This document shows, piece by piece, positions 40,521 through 49,604 of a DNA stretch of 64,000 bases (positions are counted from its first letter, which is position 1; each line of letters opens with the position of its first letter). The position numbers and the translations under genes were made by a program. The DNA is from Pythium myriotylum (lineage: Eukaryota; Oomycota; Peronosporomycetes; Pythiales; Pythiaceae). The notes under the pieces are model-generated. The model saw nothing but the letters and a program-made list of their open reading frames with translations, had not been told where the DNA came from and did not search any database. The DNA is taken from positions 124,001-188,000 of the forward strand of contig JALJCQ010000041.1 in NCBI GenBank assembly GCA_023091665.1, written 5' to 3'.

Positions 40521-40755
40521 TAGGTTCTAGTGGGCATAGCAATTGCGAAGCCAATGAATCAATTTCTGCGGAGTGCAGGAGTGGATCTTGAATCTGTCTT
40601 GACCATAGAATAATGCGACAGGCTTGGCCATGACACCCGCCGCCACATTGACGAGCGTAGTTTCTCACGTAACGCACCACTGCGACACGAACTTTGTTGC
40701 AATTTGGTCGATGAACTCAGCACCGTCACTCCAGCTCGTCCGGATTTCGTTGGGA

Positions 40756-41353
40756 ATCCGTCAGATTGTGGAGCGGGCTCAGTATAACATGTTCGAGTGC
40801 AGGCGGAGCACGAGTTGTTGGATCTGTTCAAGCGGTACAAGTTGAGAACGACGGTGATGTCACCGTTGGCTGGCGTCTTGTTGACCGGCAAGTACAACAC
40901 GAAAGTGCCATCGGTTGCACGCCTCCCTGACCTGATCTTCCTTGCGTGGTTTCCGACTTTGAGTCTCGAGTGGAGAAGACACGTAAGCTCGAAATTTTTT
41001 CTAATCGTTTCAGGTGCAGGCTTGCTCCATTGGCAACGGCATGGGCTGCGTCGAACCCAAATGTGTCTACGGTCTTGCTTGGTGCTAGAAACCCGGAGTA
41101 GCTCACGGAGCCTGTTAAGTCGCTCAAGATTGTGGGCAAGCTGACGCCTGAGGTGAAGGCGGAGATCAATGCGATCATCAGCCGTAGCCGCTGACCACCC
41201 TCACAGAGGGACCAGATTGCGGGGCCGAGGCAACGCCTGCCCCGAGCGCCAAATCGAACGTCGTTCGGCATGCACTACTCGCTGCGTGAGCGACATTTGC
41301 TGAGACAAACTGACCGCCCTGGGTGGGTTGACGCCCTCAAGAAACGCGAATGA
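40756..41353 (+). pseudogene. Decayed aldo-keto reductase copy
   Basis: Only the C-terminal half remains, from IVE.AQYNMFE through EHELLDLFKRYKL, SPLAGVLLTGKYN and ATAWAASNPNVSTVLLGARNPE to the terminal LKKRE. The frame changes several times, a TAG follows the ARNPE motif, and about 60 foreign bases sit near 41185-41245. Oriented like its neighbours A3 and A5. Not functional. Confidence 0.85.
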
Positions 41354-41821
41354 CGTGGACGTAGAGCTATGGTGAGAAACCAACCAAGGTTCACTTCCAC
41401 TTGGTCACAAATTACCCTGCTAATTCAGACTCGTAGATAAAGTATCCGTGGCTGGTAAGGACATAATGAAGGTCAATGGAGCCGCCTTCGAATTGTACGA
41501 AGGTCTTCCAATCGCCAGTTCTTTGCTGCGAAACGTTGAGAAGGGAGGGCCAGAACAATATAAGTTTGAGTCACACTCTATCCACGACCCCGCGCGTGTT
41601 TACAACTCTGCAGAAAAGTAAACATTTCTTGATGGCGGTATCTTGATGGCTCGGCTCGTCTACAGCACCCTCTTCAACGTGGTCAACAGTCAAAGTCAGA
41701 ACCTTCACTCAACTTCGCAATTGATGCGGGACAAAATGAAGGTATCCTCGTCGGCACTCATTTTCGCAACTGATCGCATTCCTCAATTTGCTGCAAACTC
41801 CCAACCGATCAAGAAACCACC
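41354..41821. other. Intergenic region upstream of copy A5
   Basis: No gene is seen; presumed promoter and leader of A5. Confidence 0.5.
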
Positions 41822-42937
41822 ATGACTGCCCCTGCGAAAACTCACAACATGACGTACCGCTTTCTCGGCGACTCCGGGTTGCTTGTCTCCACGCTCTCCA
41901 TCGGTACTTGGATGGCCTACTTCCCGGACTCGGCGAGGGATGCTTGGTATGATGTCATGAAGACTGCTTTTGAGCATGGCATCAACTTCTTTGACTCGGC
42001 TGAGGTCTACAACGACGGCCGAGGTGATGCTTTTATGGGCCACGCTATCCAACGTGGGATCCAGGAAGGTGTGTGGACGAGAGAAGACCTTGTGTTGAGT
42101 GCCAAGCTCATGGTTGGCCGGAAGGGGTTCTTTGAATGCGGACCCAACGACCAAGGCAACTCGCGCAAGCACCTCGTCGAAGGTATCAAGCGAACTCTCA
42201 AGGACATGCAGGTCGAGTATGTCGACGTCGTGTTCAGCCACCGACCAGAAAAGTACACGCCCATCGAAGAGACCGTGCGAGCCATGAACTTCATCATCAA
42301 CCAAGGTTGGGCCTTTTACTGGGGCACCAGTGAGTGGGCGGCGAGTGATATCCAGGAAGCATGCAATATCGCGGATCGTCTCGGCCTCATCCGTCCGATC
42401 GTCGAGCAGCCTCAGTACAATATGTTTGAGCGCAACAAGGTGGAGCACGAGTTGTTGGATCTGTTCACGCGGTACAAGTTGGGCACGACGGTGTGGTCTC
42501 CGTTGGCCGGTGGCCTGCTGACTGGCAAGTACAACAAGACCACTCCGTCTGATTCTCGTCTAGCCGACCCTGGATTCCTTGCATTCACTCCGGAGTTTGA
42601 AGCTCAGGTAGAGAAGACCCGCAAACTGGAGGCCATAGCGACCCAAGTCGGCTGCACGTTGGCTCAGTTGGCGACCGCATGGGCTGCGTCGAACCCCAAC
42701 GTCTCGACCGTCGTGCTTGGCGCTCGCAACCCAGCTCAGCTGACGGAGACGGTCAAGTCGCTCGAGTTTGTGGACAAGCTGACGCCCGAGGTCAAGAAGG
42801 AGATCGATGCGATCGTCCAGTTCGTGCCGAAGCGAACGTCGTTCGACATGCACTACACGCTGCGTGGACGCCATTTGCTCGGACAGCCGTTGGCTGAGCG
42901 ACCCGTGTGGGCCGATGTCTTCAAGCCACACAAGTAA
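41822..42937 (+). CDS. Aldo-keto reductase, beta-channel type, copy A5
   Basis: 371 residues. Tetrad present: FDSAEVYND, LSAKL, VFSHRPEKY. It has the family opening MTYRFLGDSGLLVSTLSIG and the usual SPLAGGLLTGKY, TQVGCTLAQLATAW and LGARNPAQL segments, and a tail with the family LRGRHLLGQ block. The central 268 bases equal those of copy A2, while the N-terminal third differs from A2, which marks an exchange tract. It is the reductase gene nearest to the potassium channel, 325 bp upstream of it on the same strand. Likely a cytosolic NADPH-dependent reductase. Confidence 0.9.
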   Translation: MTAPAKTHNMTYRFLGDSGLLVSTLSIGTWMAYFPDSARDAWYDVMKTAFEHGINFFDSAEVYNDGRGDAFMGHAIQRGIQEGVWTREDLVLSAKLMVGRKGFFECGPNDQGNSRKHLVEGIKRTLKDMQVEYVDVVFSHRPEKYTPIEETVRAMNFIINQGWAFYWGTSEWAASDIQEACNIADRLGLIRPIVEQPQYNMFERNKVEHELLDLFTRYKLGTTVWSPLAGGLLTGKYNKTTPSDSRLADPGFLAFTPEFEAQVEKTRKLEAIATQVGCTLAQLATAWAASNPNVSTVVLGARNPAQLTETVKSLEFVDKLTPEVKKEIDAIVQFVPKRTSFDMHYTLRGRHLLGQPLAERPVWADVFKPHK

Positions 42938-43262
42938 GCCACGTAAGACCATGCACCGTCGATCGCAGCTACACGATCGAGTCCTCTGGTGGTCAACGAC
43001 GTAAAATCTCAATTCCTTTTTTCCCTGTCTCTCGCGTTGTTTTGGTGGAGAGATCTTCCCCACCGCAGTCGTTCCGCCCTCACAGGCATCCCCCACGAAG
43101 CATTCTCAGGTCATCCCAGATCTGAGCCGGTCGAACGAACTGAGACCTTCGAAGAGCTCCAGGCGCATCTCCCTTCCGCCCATCCTCTCTGCGACATGTG
43201 TTGTCTTTCGCATTCTATGTGACCTCTTCCTCCATCTCCCCGTGGCGCCACTTCTTTCCGGA

Positions 43263-44745
43263 ATGGCCAAGGACAAGGAAGCGCGCCCGCTGCTGCCGTC
43301 GGCGGCGCCGCCGCCCGCGCACCCGAACGGCCGCGGCATCGTGCGTCGCGCGCGTCGCAGCCGCGTCACGACGACGCTGCGCCACGACATCTGGACGGTG
43401 CTGCGCTTCCGCTCGTCCGTCACGCACGGCTCGGGCCTGCAGCTCGCGTCCTACGTGCTCGAGCTCTGCATCCTCACGCTCGTGCTGCTCAACGTCGTGC
43501 TCGCGATCTCCGAGTCCTCGTCGCTCGTGGCGCCCAGCGCGACGCCGCACGTCTCGACCAAGCCCTCGGACTGGTACCAGACCTTTTTGTTCGTGTCCAC
43601 ACTCATCTTCTCGGTCGAGTATGCGCTGCGCTTCTGGTCCTGCGTCGAGGACGAGCGGTACAACTCGCCCGTGCTCGGAAGGTAGTGGGGACGTTTTGGT
43701 GACAAGGCGAACGAAAGCGTCGTTTTTCTTATGGTGTGGGTCGTCTGCTATGGTAGACTCAAGTGGATGACGAGGCCCATGTCGATCATTGACCTGCTCG
43801 CGCTCGTGCCGTTCTACCTCGAGATCACGTTCGAGTTCATGTGCGTTGTTTCTTTCTCTCGTCCTGCCTTTGCTTGTCGCGGTCTGCGACTTATATGCTG
43901 AAATTGCTAGGTTCATCTCGTATCCCGGCGCGCTGACGTTGCGAAGTCTTCGACTCTTGCGGATTCTCTCGTTCCTGCGACTCGAGCGATCGTATAGCGC
44001 AATGACAAACCTTCGACTCATCTTTGGCAACAAGAAGGAAGAACTGCTCGTCGTCTCCTACCTCACGGGCGTGCTCGTGCTCACGTCGTCCACCATCATT
44101 TTCTTCCTCGAGAACGCAGCGCAGCCTACGGTTTTTTACAGCGTTGCGGTCTCGGCCTGGTGGTCTGTCGAGACCATTACGTCGCTAGGCTACGGTGACA
44201 TGGTGCCGCTGACCGCAGCTGGTCGGCTCTTCGGGGCCGTGCTCGCGCTCTGGGGTATTATCCTCTTCACTATCCCAGGTGCTATCCTCGGGAGCGCGTT
44301 CATTGAAGTCATGCTCGAGCGCCAACGCCAGGAAGAGGACGACGCAATGAGTGTGATCATGTCCAACAACCATTGGGAGCAGAGTGGTGGCGCCAATGCG
44401 TTCGCAAGTAGCAGTCGCCGCGCGAGCGAGGCCGACGCTGACAGGTACAACATGAGTTCGCCGATGAGCCAGTCTGGCGCTCAGTCCTTCCGGCGGCTTT
44501 CGCCACGCGTTGCCACCATTATGCGCGTGGATGGGCTCTCACAGAAAGTCGACGACGTGCTGACAGCTCAGGTGGGAGAGTACCGACAAATGTATATTCG
44601 GGAGGCGTGTACTGATTCACGATTTCAAATCTGTTAGATGCACATCCAAGAACAGTTAGCTGAGCAACGCGCTCAAATAGCTGAACTCCGACGACTTGTA
44701 GAAGTGCTCGTTGCTCGTACGGAGCCTTCAGGAACAGTACCGTGA
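43263..44745 (+). CDS. Voltage-gated-type potassium channel alpha subunit, four exons
   Basis: Exons 43263-43681, 43757-43840, 43911-44571 and 44638-44745 (introns 75, 70 and 66 bp) give 423 residues. Six membrane helices plus a pore loop are visible: S1 LELCILTLVLLNVVLAI, S2 FLFVSTLIFSVEYALRFW, S3 SIIDLLALVPFYLEI, S4 LRSLRLLRILSFLRLERS with regularly spaced arginines, S5 VVSYLTGVLVLTSSTIIFFLE, the filter TSLGYGD near residue 258, and S6 LFGAVLALWGIILFTIPGAILG. Both short introns fall in S2-S4, and splicing restores S3 and S4. There is no BTB/T1 domain in the 65-residue N-terminus; the C-terminal IQEQLAEQRAQIAELRRLVEVL is a coiled coil that may tetramerise, as in KCNQ-type channels. It likely conducts potassium across the plasma membrane in response to voltage. 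Confidence 0.9.
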
Positions 44746-45282
44746 TTGTAATGCAAGTCCCCAGTTCTGGTATGACCGCGCCCACAAACTCGATTGCTTT
44801 AACGATCCCCAGGAGCTGCACCAGGTTGAGTGCTCAGAATACGAATATGCAGGCAGTCGGATTGATTTTAGTGCTGCTGAAGACATTATTGCCAGTCTAG
44901 CCGTGCCCCCTAGTTCCTTCAATCACGAGAGAGCCGTCCAAATCGTCTCCGCGTTCATTATCTCAGACTGGCACTGGTCAGGTGCATCGTTCGTCAACCA
45001 TCCCCATGATCATTTACTGGATAAATGGGATTGCCAGAGTCCATGCGATCTGAGATTGTCAAGAAACATCTCCAGGATCGTCCGCGATGCTCATCTTCGA
45101 ACCAAGGATCTTTACAAATTCCGGTAAAGTGTCGTGCTGAGTTGCTGCCCAAGTGATGCATTCTGACACGACTTCAATCTGTACAGAACAGCATATTTCA
45201 CAGCAATAGGATTCCTAATCTATTCAATTACTTCGTGGTGGATTCATTTGCTGGCGGACCAGTGAAAAGTTCCGAAGTGAGC
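44746..45282. other. Intergenic region between channel and copy A6
   Basis: An open frame at 44711-45127 (plus) overlaps the channel's last exon in another frame and has no motif; I treat it as chance. The convergent genes end here. Confidence 0.5.
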
Positions 45283-46392
45283 TCACTGCGCCTTCGGCTT
45301 GCCCATCGGATTCCCCCACACCGGGATCGACAAATCGCCCTCCAAGTAGCGCTCACGGGCCGTACACCACATATCGTACGACGTGCGCTTGGGTACAAAC
45401 TGAATGATCGTGTCGATCTCCGTCTTGAGCTCTGGAGTGATCTTGTCTAGATGTTCGATCGCCTTGACAGTCTCTGTTAATTGGTGGGAGTTGCGAGCTC
45501 CAAGCAAGACCGTCGAGACGTTGGGGTTAGAAGCAACCCATGCCGTCGCCAACTGAGCCAGGGTGCATCCGAGACGATTCGCGATCACCTCGAGTTTCCT
45601 TACTTTTTCGACTTTGGCCTCGAAATCAGGAGTCCACGCTCGGATGGCAGGATCTGCCAGGCGCGCGTCGCTAGGGATTTCTTTGTTATACTTGCCTGTC
45701 AGTACGCCGTCAGCCAACGGAGACCACACCGTCGTGCCTAGCTTGTACTTCGTGAACAGGTCCACCAGCTCGTGCTCGATCTTGTTGCGCTCAAACATGT
45801 TATACTGTGGCTGCTCGACGATCGGACGGATCATCCCAAGGCGGTCGGCGATGTCGCATGCTTCCTTGATATCGCTGCTCGACCATTCACTGGTGCCCCA
45901 GTAGAAGGCCCATCCCTGGTTGATGATGAAATTCATGGTCCGGACAGTCTCTTCGATTGGAGTGAAGATGTCCTGTCGGTGACTGAAGACAACATCAACA
46001 TAATCGACCTCCATGTGCTTGAGCGTCCGTTTCATCCCCTCCACGAGGTGCTTGCGCGAGTTGCCGATGCCATTTGGTCCTGATTCGTATAATCCTTTAC
46101 TACCAAGCGAGAATTTGGCTGTGAGCACGAGATCTTCACGGGTCCAGACGCCTTCCTTGATGCCGCGCTGGATAGCATACCCCATGAACTCGTCGCCGCG
46201 ACCGTCGTTGTAGACCTCGGCCGAGTCGAAGAAGTTGATGCCGAGGCCGTAGGCGGTCTTGACGACGTCGTACCAGTCGTCCTTGGCCGAGTCCGGGTAG
46301 TAGATCATCCAGTTGCCGAGCGACAAGGTGGAGACGAGGAGTCCCGAGTCGCCGAGGAAGCGGTAGGTCATGGTCTTTGGCGAGGCAGCCAT
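45283..46392 (-). CDS. Aldo-keto reductase, beta-channel type, copy A6
   Basis: 369 residues, single exon, ATG 46392. Tetrad: FDSAEVYND, LTAKF, VFSHRQDIF (H kept, but the usual RPEKY becomes RQDIF). N-terminus MAASPKTMTYRFLGDSGLL lacks the HN pair of its relatives. Other motifs: YWGTSEWSSSDI, EQPQYNMFERNKIE, SPLADGVLTGKY, LLGARNSHQL. It ends in a GNPMGKPKAQ tail, so together with A7-A10 it forms the subgroup with the ...W..PM.KPKA ending. Opposite strand to the channel and convergent with it. Likely an active reductase; substrate unknown. Confidence 0.9.
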   Translation of the reverse strand: MAASPKTMTYRFLGDSGLLVSTLSLGNWMIYYPDSAKDDWYDVVKTAYGLGINFFDSAEVYNDGRGDEFMGYAIQRGIKEGVWTREDLVLTAKFSLGSKGLYESGPNGIGNSRKHLVEGMKRTLKHMEVDYVDVVFSHRQDIFTPIEETVRTMNFIINQGWAFYWGTSEWSSSDIKEACDIADRLGMIRPIVEQPQYNMFERNKIEHELVDLFTKYKLGTTVWSPLADGVLTGKYNKEIPSDARLADPAIRAWTPDFEAKVEKVRKLEVIANRLGCTLAQLATAWVASNPNVSTVLLGARNSHQLTETVKAIEHLDKITPELKTEIDTIIQFVPKRTSYDMWCTARERYLEGDLSIPVWGNPMGKPKAQ

Positions 46393-46821
46393 AGCTTGGC
46401 GAGGTGAGTAGACGTTCTAGTGGCGAGCAAGTTGTAGAATGCGGAGCCGTTGTTCCTTGATTTGAGTGTTGACATTTTTATCGTCAACGACAGATTAGTC
46501 CTACAGTGGATGATCCAACCATCGAACGATGATGACCACATTGAAGTGTGGCTAGATCTCCCCGTCTCCTGGCCACTCACTGGCAACTCGTGATAGTGAG
46601 GGTCGGCCATGGTCCCAGGCAGAGGAAGACGGCATTCGTCGGATGTGAAGTGACGGGTATTTGCGGAAGACGATGCGGCTGCGCGGGGCCTTCCTGCAGC
46701 TGCTGACGCAAAGAAGCGACTCCAATATTCAGCGAAGAACCACCTAAGGTACGTGCCTTGGGAGAAGAGCCCCACCTCGGTGGTACTGCGCGCACACGGC
46801 ACAGTAAGAGCCGTCTATCAC

Positions 46822-49019
46822 AGTCGCAGTCGTCATGACGAAGTGCTCTGCGGAGACCGCACTCGACAATCCTGACGAAGGCGTCGCAATCCTCGCTGTT
46901 GTTGCAGACCACAGGAGAGTCGACGCCGTTGCAATGCCTACGCGGAGACACAAGCCTGGGGAAGTTGTTTATTTCATGATCAACTTTTTGGTAGCGAATC
47001 CGTGTATGTATGCTCTGGTGTATGATCATCTACCAACGACTACGAGTTCGAGCGACCGACCTGCAACCAGCAGATTCTGCCCACAAGACGGAAACATGGA
47101 CAGTCGACGGACGGACGGACTACCGCGTTGCACACGTTCACTACACCTCCTACGCCTTCGGCTTGCCCATCGGGTTGCCCCACGCTGGAACCGACTGATC
47201 GCCCTTCAGGTAACGCGCGCGGCTCGTGTACCACCAGTCGTTGGAGGTACGCTTGGGCACGAACTGGATGATCGCGTCGATCTCGGCCTTGATCTCCGGC
47301 GTGATCTTGTCCACAAACTCGATCGCCTTGACGGTCTCCGTGAGTTGTTGCGGGTGGCGAGCACCCAGGATGACCGTGGAGACGTTGGAGTTGGAGGCGG
47401 CCCAGGCGATCGACAGCTGCGCCAGCGTGCATCCGAGGCGGTCGGCGATCTTCTGCAGCTGACGGGCCTTCTCGACCTTGACCTCGAACTCGCCCGTGAA
47501 CGCACGAAGAACAGGAGCCACACCCATACGCGAGTCGCTCGGGATCTCCTTGCTGTACTTGCCCGTGAGCACACCACCGGCGAGTGGAGACCACACGGTC
47601 GTGCCCAGCTTGCACTTGGTGAAGAGGTCCACCAACTCGTGCTCGACCTTGTTGCGCTCGAACATGTTGTACTGTGGCTGCTCGGTGATGGGACGGATCA
47701 TGCCGAGACGGTCGGCGATGTCGCACGCCGCCTGGATATCGCTGGAGGACCACTCGCTGGTGCCCCAGTAGAAGGCCCATCCTTGGTCGATGATGAAGTT
47801 CATGGCGCGCACGACTTCCTCGATGGGAGTGAACTGCTCTCCTCGGTGGCTGAACACGACGTCGACATACTCGACCTGCATGTCCTTGAGCGTCCGCTTG
47901 ATGCCCTCCACGAGGTGCTTGCGCGAGTTGCCGATGCCGTTCGGTCCCGAGTCGTACTCTCCCTTGCGCCCGAGCGACATCTTGGCCGTGAGCACGAGGT
48001 CTTCACGGGTCCAGACGCCTTCCTTGATGCCGCGTTGGATGGCATAGCCCATGAACTCGTCGCCGCGACCGTCGTTGTAGACCTCGGCCGAGTCGAAGAA
48101 GTTGATGCCGAGACCGTACGCGGTCTTCATGACGTCGTACCAGTCGTCCTTGGCCGAGTCCGGGTAGTAGATCATCCAGTTGCCGAGCGACAAGGTGGAG
48201 ACGAGGAGTCCCGAGTCGCCGAGGAAGCGGTAGGTCATGTTGTGGTTCTTGGGGGGAGTGGCCATGGTTGATTTGGTTGAGGTCGGGTGTGGTAGGATCG
48301 AGGCAAATTGCACAATGCGAATGCGAGAACGAGAAGCTCAATGCCAAGGAGGCTTCGTCGTTGGGAGACGTGGGCACAAGCCGACTGGTGTCCTTGAAGA
48401 GGCGTCATGGTGTTGCTCGGGTGTCACTGTAGTGAAGGGACCCAGTGGATCTTCGAGGTCGCGCAGTATTCGCACCACACCAATCACAGTGATTGGATCG
48501 GATGATTCGCGGCCCATCCGATTGGGTCATCAACTTCCTCCCAGTTGAGTAATACTGTATCCAGCGGCTGTGTTTCATGGTGGTGGTTTTAACCACAACC
48601 ATCCGCCAGATTAAAATCGGGCGGAAGATCCCAAGTTGACCTTTCCGCACGTCCCGACCATTCCAACGCACGGTGCTTCTAGTCTGGAAGGTCCACGCAT
48701 TCGATCCTGAAGCTGCGTCGAATCGTCAATCGATCGATCTCATTTTTCGTCGCGTCTAGCGGCAAGCGTTTGGATTCTTCTTTCTGTTCTTAGGTACCCA
48801 CCAGTTTCTGTCGCCATCCTTTGGATACATGCAGAACCTTGGTTGGTTTCGACTTGAGATGGAGTGCGAGGATTCCGCGCGTACGCAATCATCCGCCAAC
48901 GCTTTGTTCGCATCGCGTGGTCGGCGCTTTCTTCTACCGTCCTCATCGTCCGGATCATTATCACTCTAGCAACAGCGTCTGGATCATCGTTCCGCGTCCT
49001 CCGTGTCTGGATCATCATT
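46822..49019. repeat. Left arm of a 2.2 kb inverted repeat
   Basis: Each position x matches position 103282-x in the right arm (54263-56460) with no indel that I can find over 2198 bases and at least four substitutions (near 46852, 46977, 47424, 48030). It contains reductase copy A7 with about 750 bp upstream and 330 bp downstream. Diverged similarity continues for a few dozen bases beyond 46822. Confidence 0.92.
47150..48265 (-). CDS. Aldo-keto reductase, beta-channel type, copy A7
   Basis: 371 residues from ATG 48265 (AACCATGGCC); 16 upstream in-frame codons are leader. The predicted protein is identical to copy A8 on the other arm. Tetrad: FDSAEVYND, LTAKM, VFSHRGEQF. The usual RPEKY is RGEQF and the substrate-loop EQP is preceded by RPIT instead of RPIV, so its substrate may differ from A1-A5. 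It ends GNPMGKPKA. Likely active and cytosolic. The neighbouring sequence (48266-49019) is also duplicated, so both genes share one promoter type. Confidence 0.92.
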   Translation of the reverse strand: MATPPKNHNMTYRFLGDSGLLVSTLSLGNWMIYYPDSAKDDWYDVMKTAYGLGINFFDSAEVYNDGRGDEFMGYAIQRGIKEGVWTREDLVLTAKMSLGRKGEYDSGPNGIGNSRKHLVEGIKRTLKDMQVEYVDVVFSHRGEQFTPIEEVVRAMNFIIDQGWAFYWGTSEWSSSDIQAACDIADRLGMIRPITEQPQYNMFERNKVEHELVDLFTKCKLGTTVWSPLAGGVLTGKYSKEIPSDSRMGVAPVLRAFTGEFEVKVEKARQLQKIADRLGCTLAQLSIAWAASNSNVSTVILGARHPQQLTETVKAIEFVDKITPEIKAEIDAIIQFVPKRTSNDWWYTSRARYLKGDQSVPAWGNPMGKPKA

Positions 49020-49207
49020 TGTGTAACTCGTCGCGTGGACGATGTCAGCCTCTGCATCATCATCTCGCGACCTTCACATCCGGATGTAACTGAATTATGA
49101 TCGCGTGCGTCATTCGCTTCCACTTTTTTGCGTCAAGAACCAATTGGCGGCTCGTCTACGCTCCTCCTGTCTGGATCATCAACTCGGTCTGAAATGGTGA
49201 TCCAGAC
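48948..49207. repeat. Cluster of GATGATCCAGAC-type motifs
   Basis: On this strand as GTCTGGATCATC at 48977-48988, 49005-49016 and 49169-49180, a one-off variant at 48948-48959, and GGTGATCCAGAC in the other orientation at 49196-49207. Between A7 and the retroelement remnant no gene is seen. Confidence 0.8.
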
Positions 49208-49604
49208 CCTGGATGTTTATAACCAATTGTGACACGTCATGATCTCGGATTCCGAGATGGTGTTACTGTACGAGGCGATTTCCGCCAGTTGCGGGATGCG
49301 CAAGCTCTAGGAATCCAAGTGAAACATATACAGCAAGATCATACTTGTAATTGATGGGTGAAGGGGGCAGGGAGGACGATCCATTCCCAAAGGACGATGA
49401 GGAGGCTGGAAAGGGACAGAAGAAACATGTCGTTGGGTGTCCGATGGTCCATGGGATCCATGAGAGTGCAGTACTTGCGCTCAACAGACTTCACCTTCAT
49501 CATCATCATCATCACCATGAGATCGATGAGAAACTCCTGTATTTCAAATGTTCTCGCCCTGAATCTAGTGCACGTACCACACTTGGCAAACTTTTTTAAA
49601 GACG
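49208..49604. other. Intergenic region before the retroelement
   Basis: It contains a CAT/CAC repeat at about 49498-49518 and A/G-rich sequence. No gene supported. Confidence 0.45.

Noticed and set aside
44711..45127. 138-residue plus-strand ORF after the channel
   Set aside because: It overlaps the channel's last exon out of frame and has no recognisable feature.
46835..48271. 478-residue plus-strand open frame, repeated in the right arm
   Set aside because: Antisense to reductase A7 and A8. Its duplication follows from the inverted repeat and is not evidence of coding.
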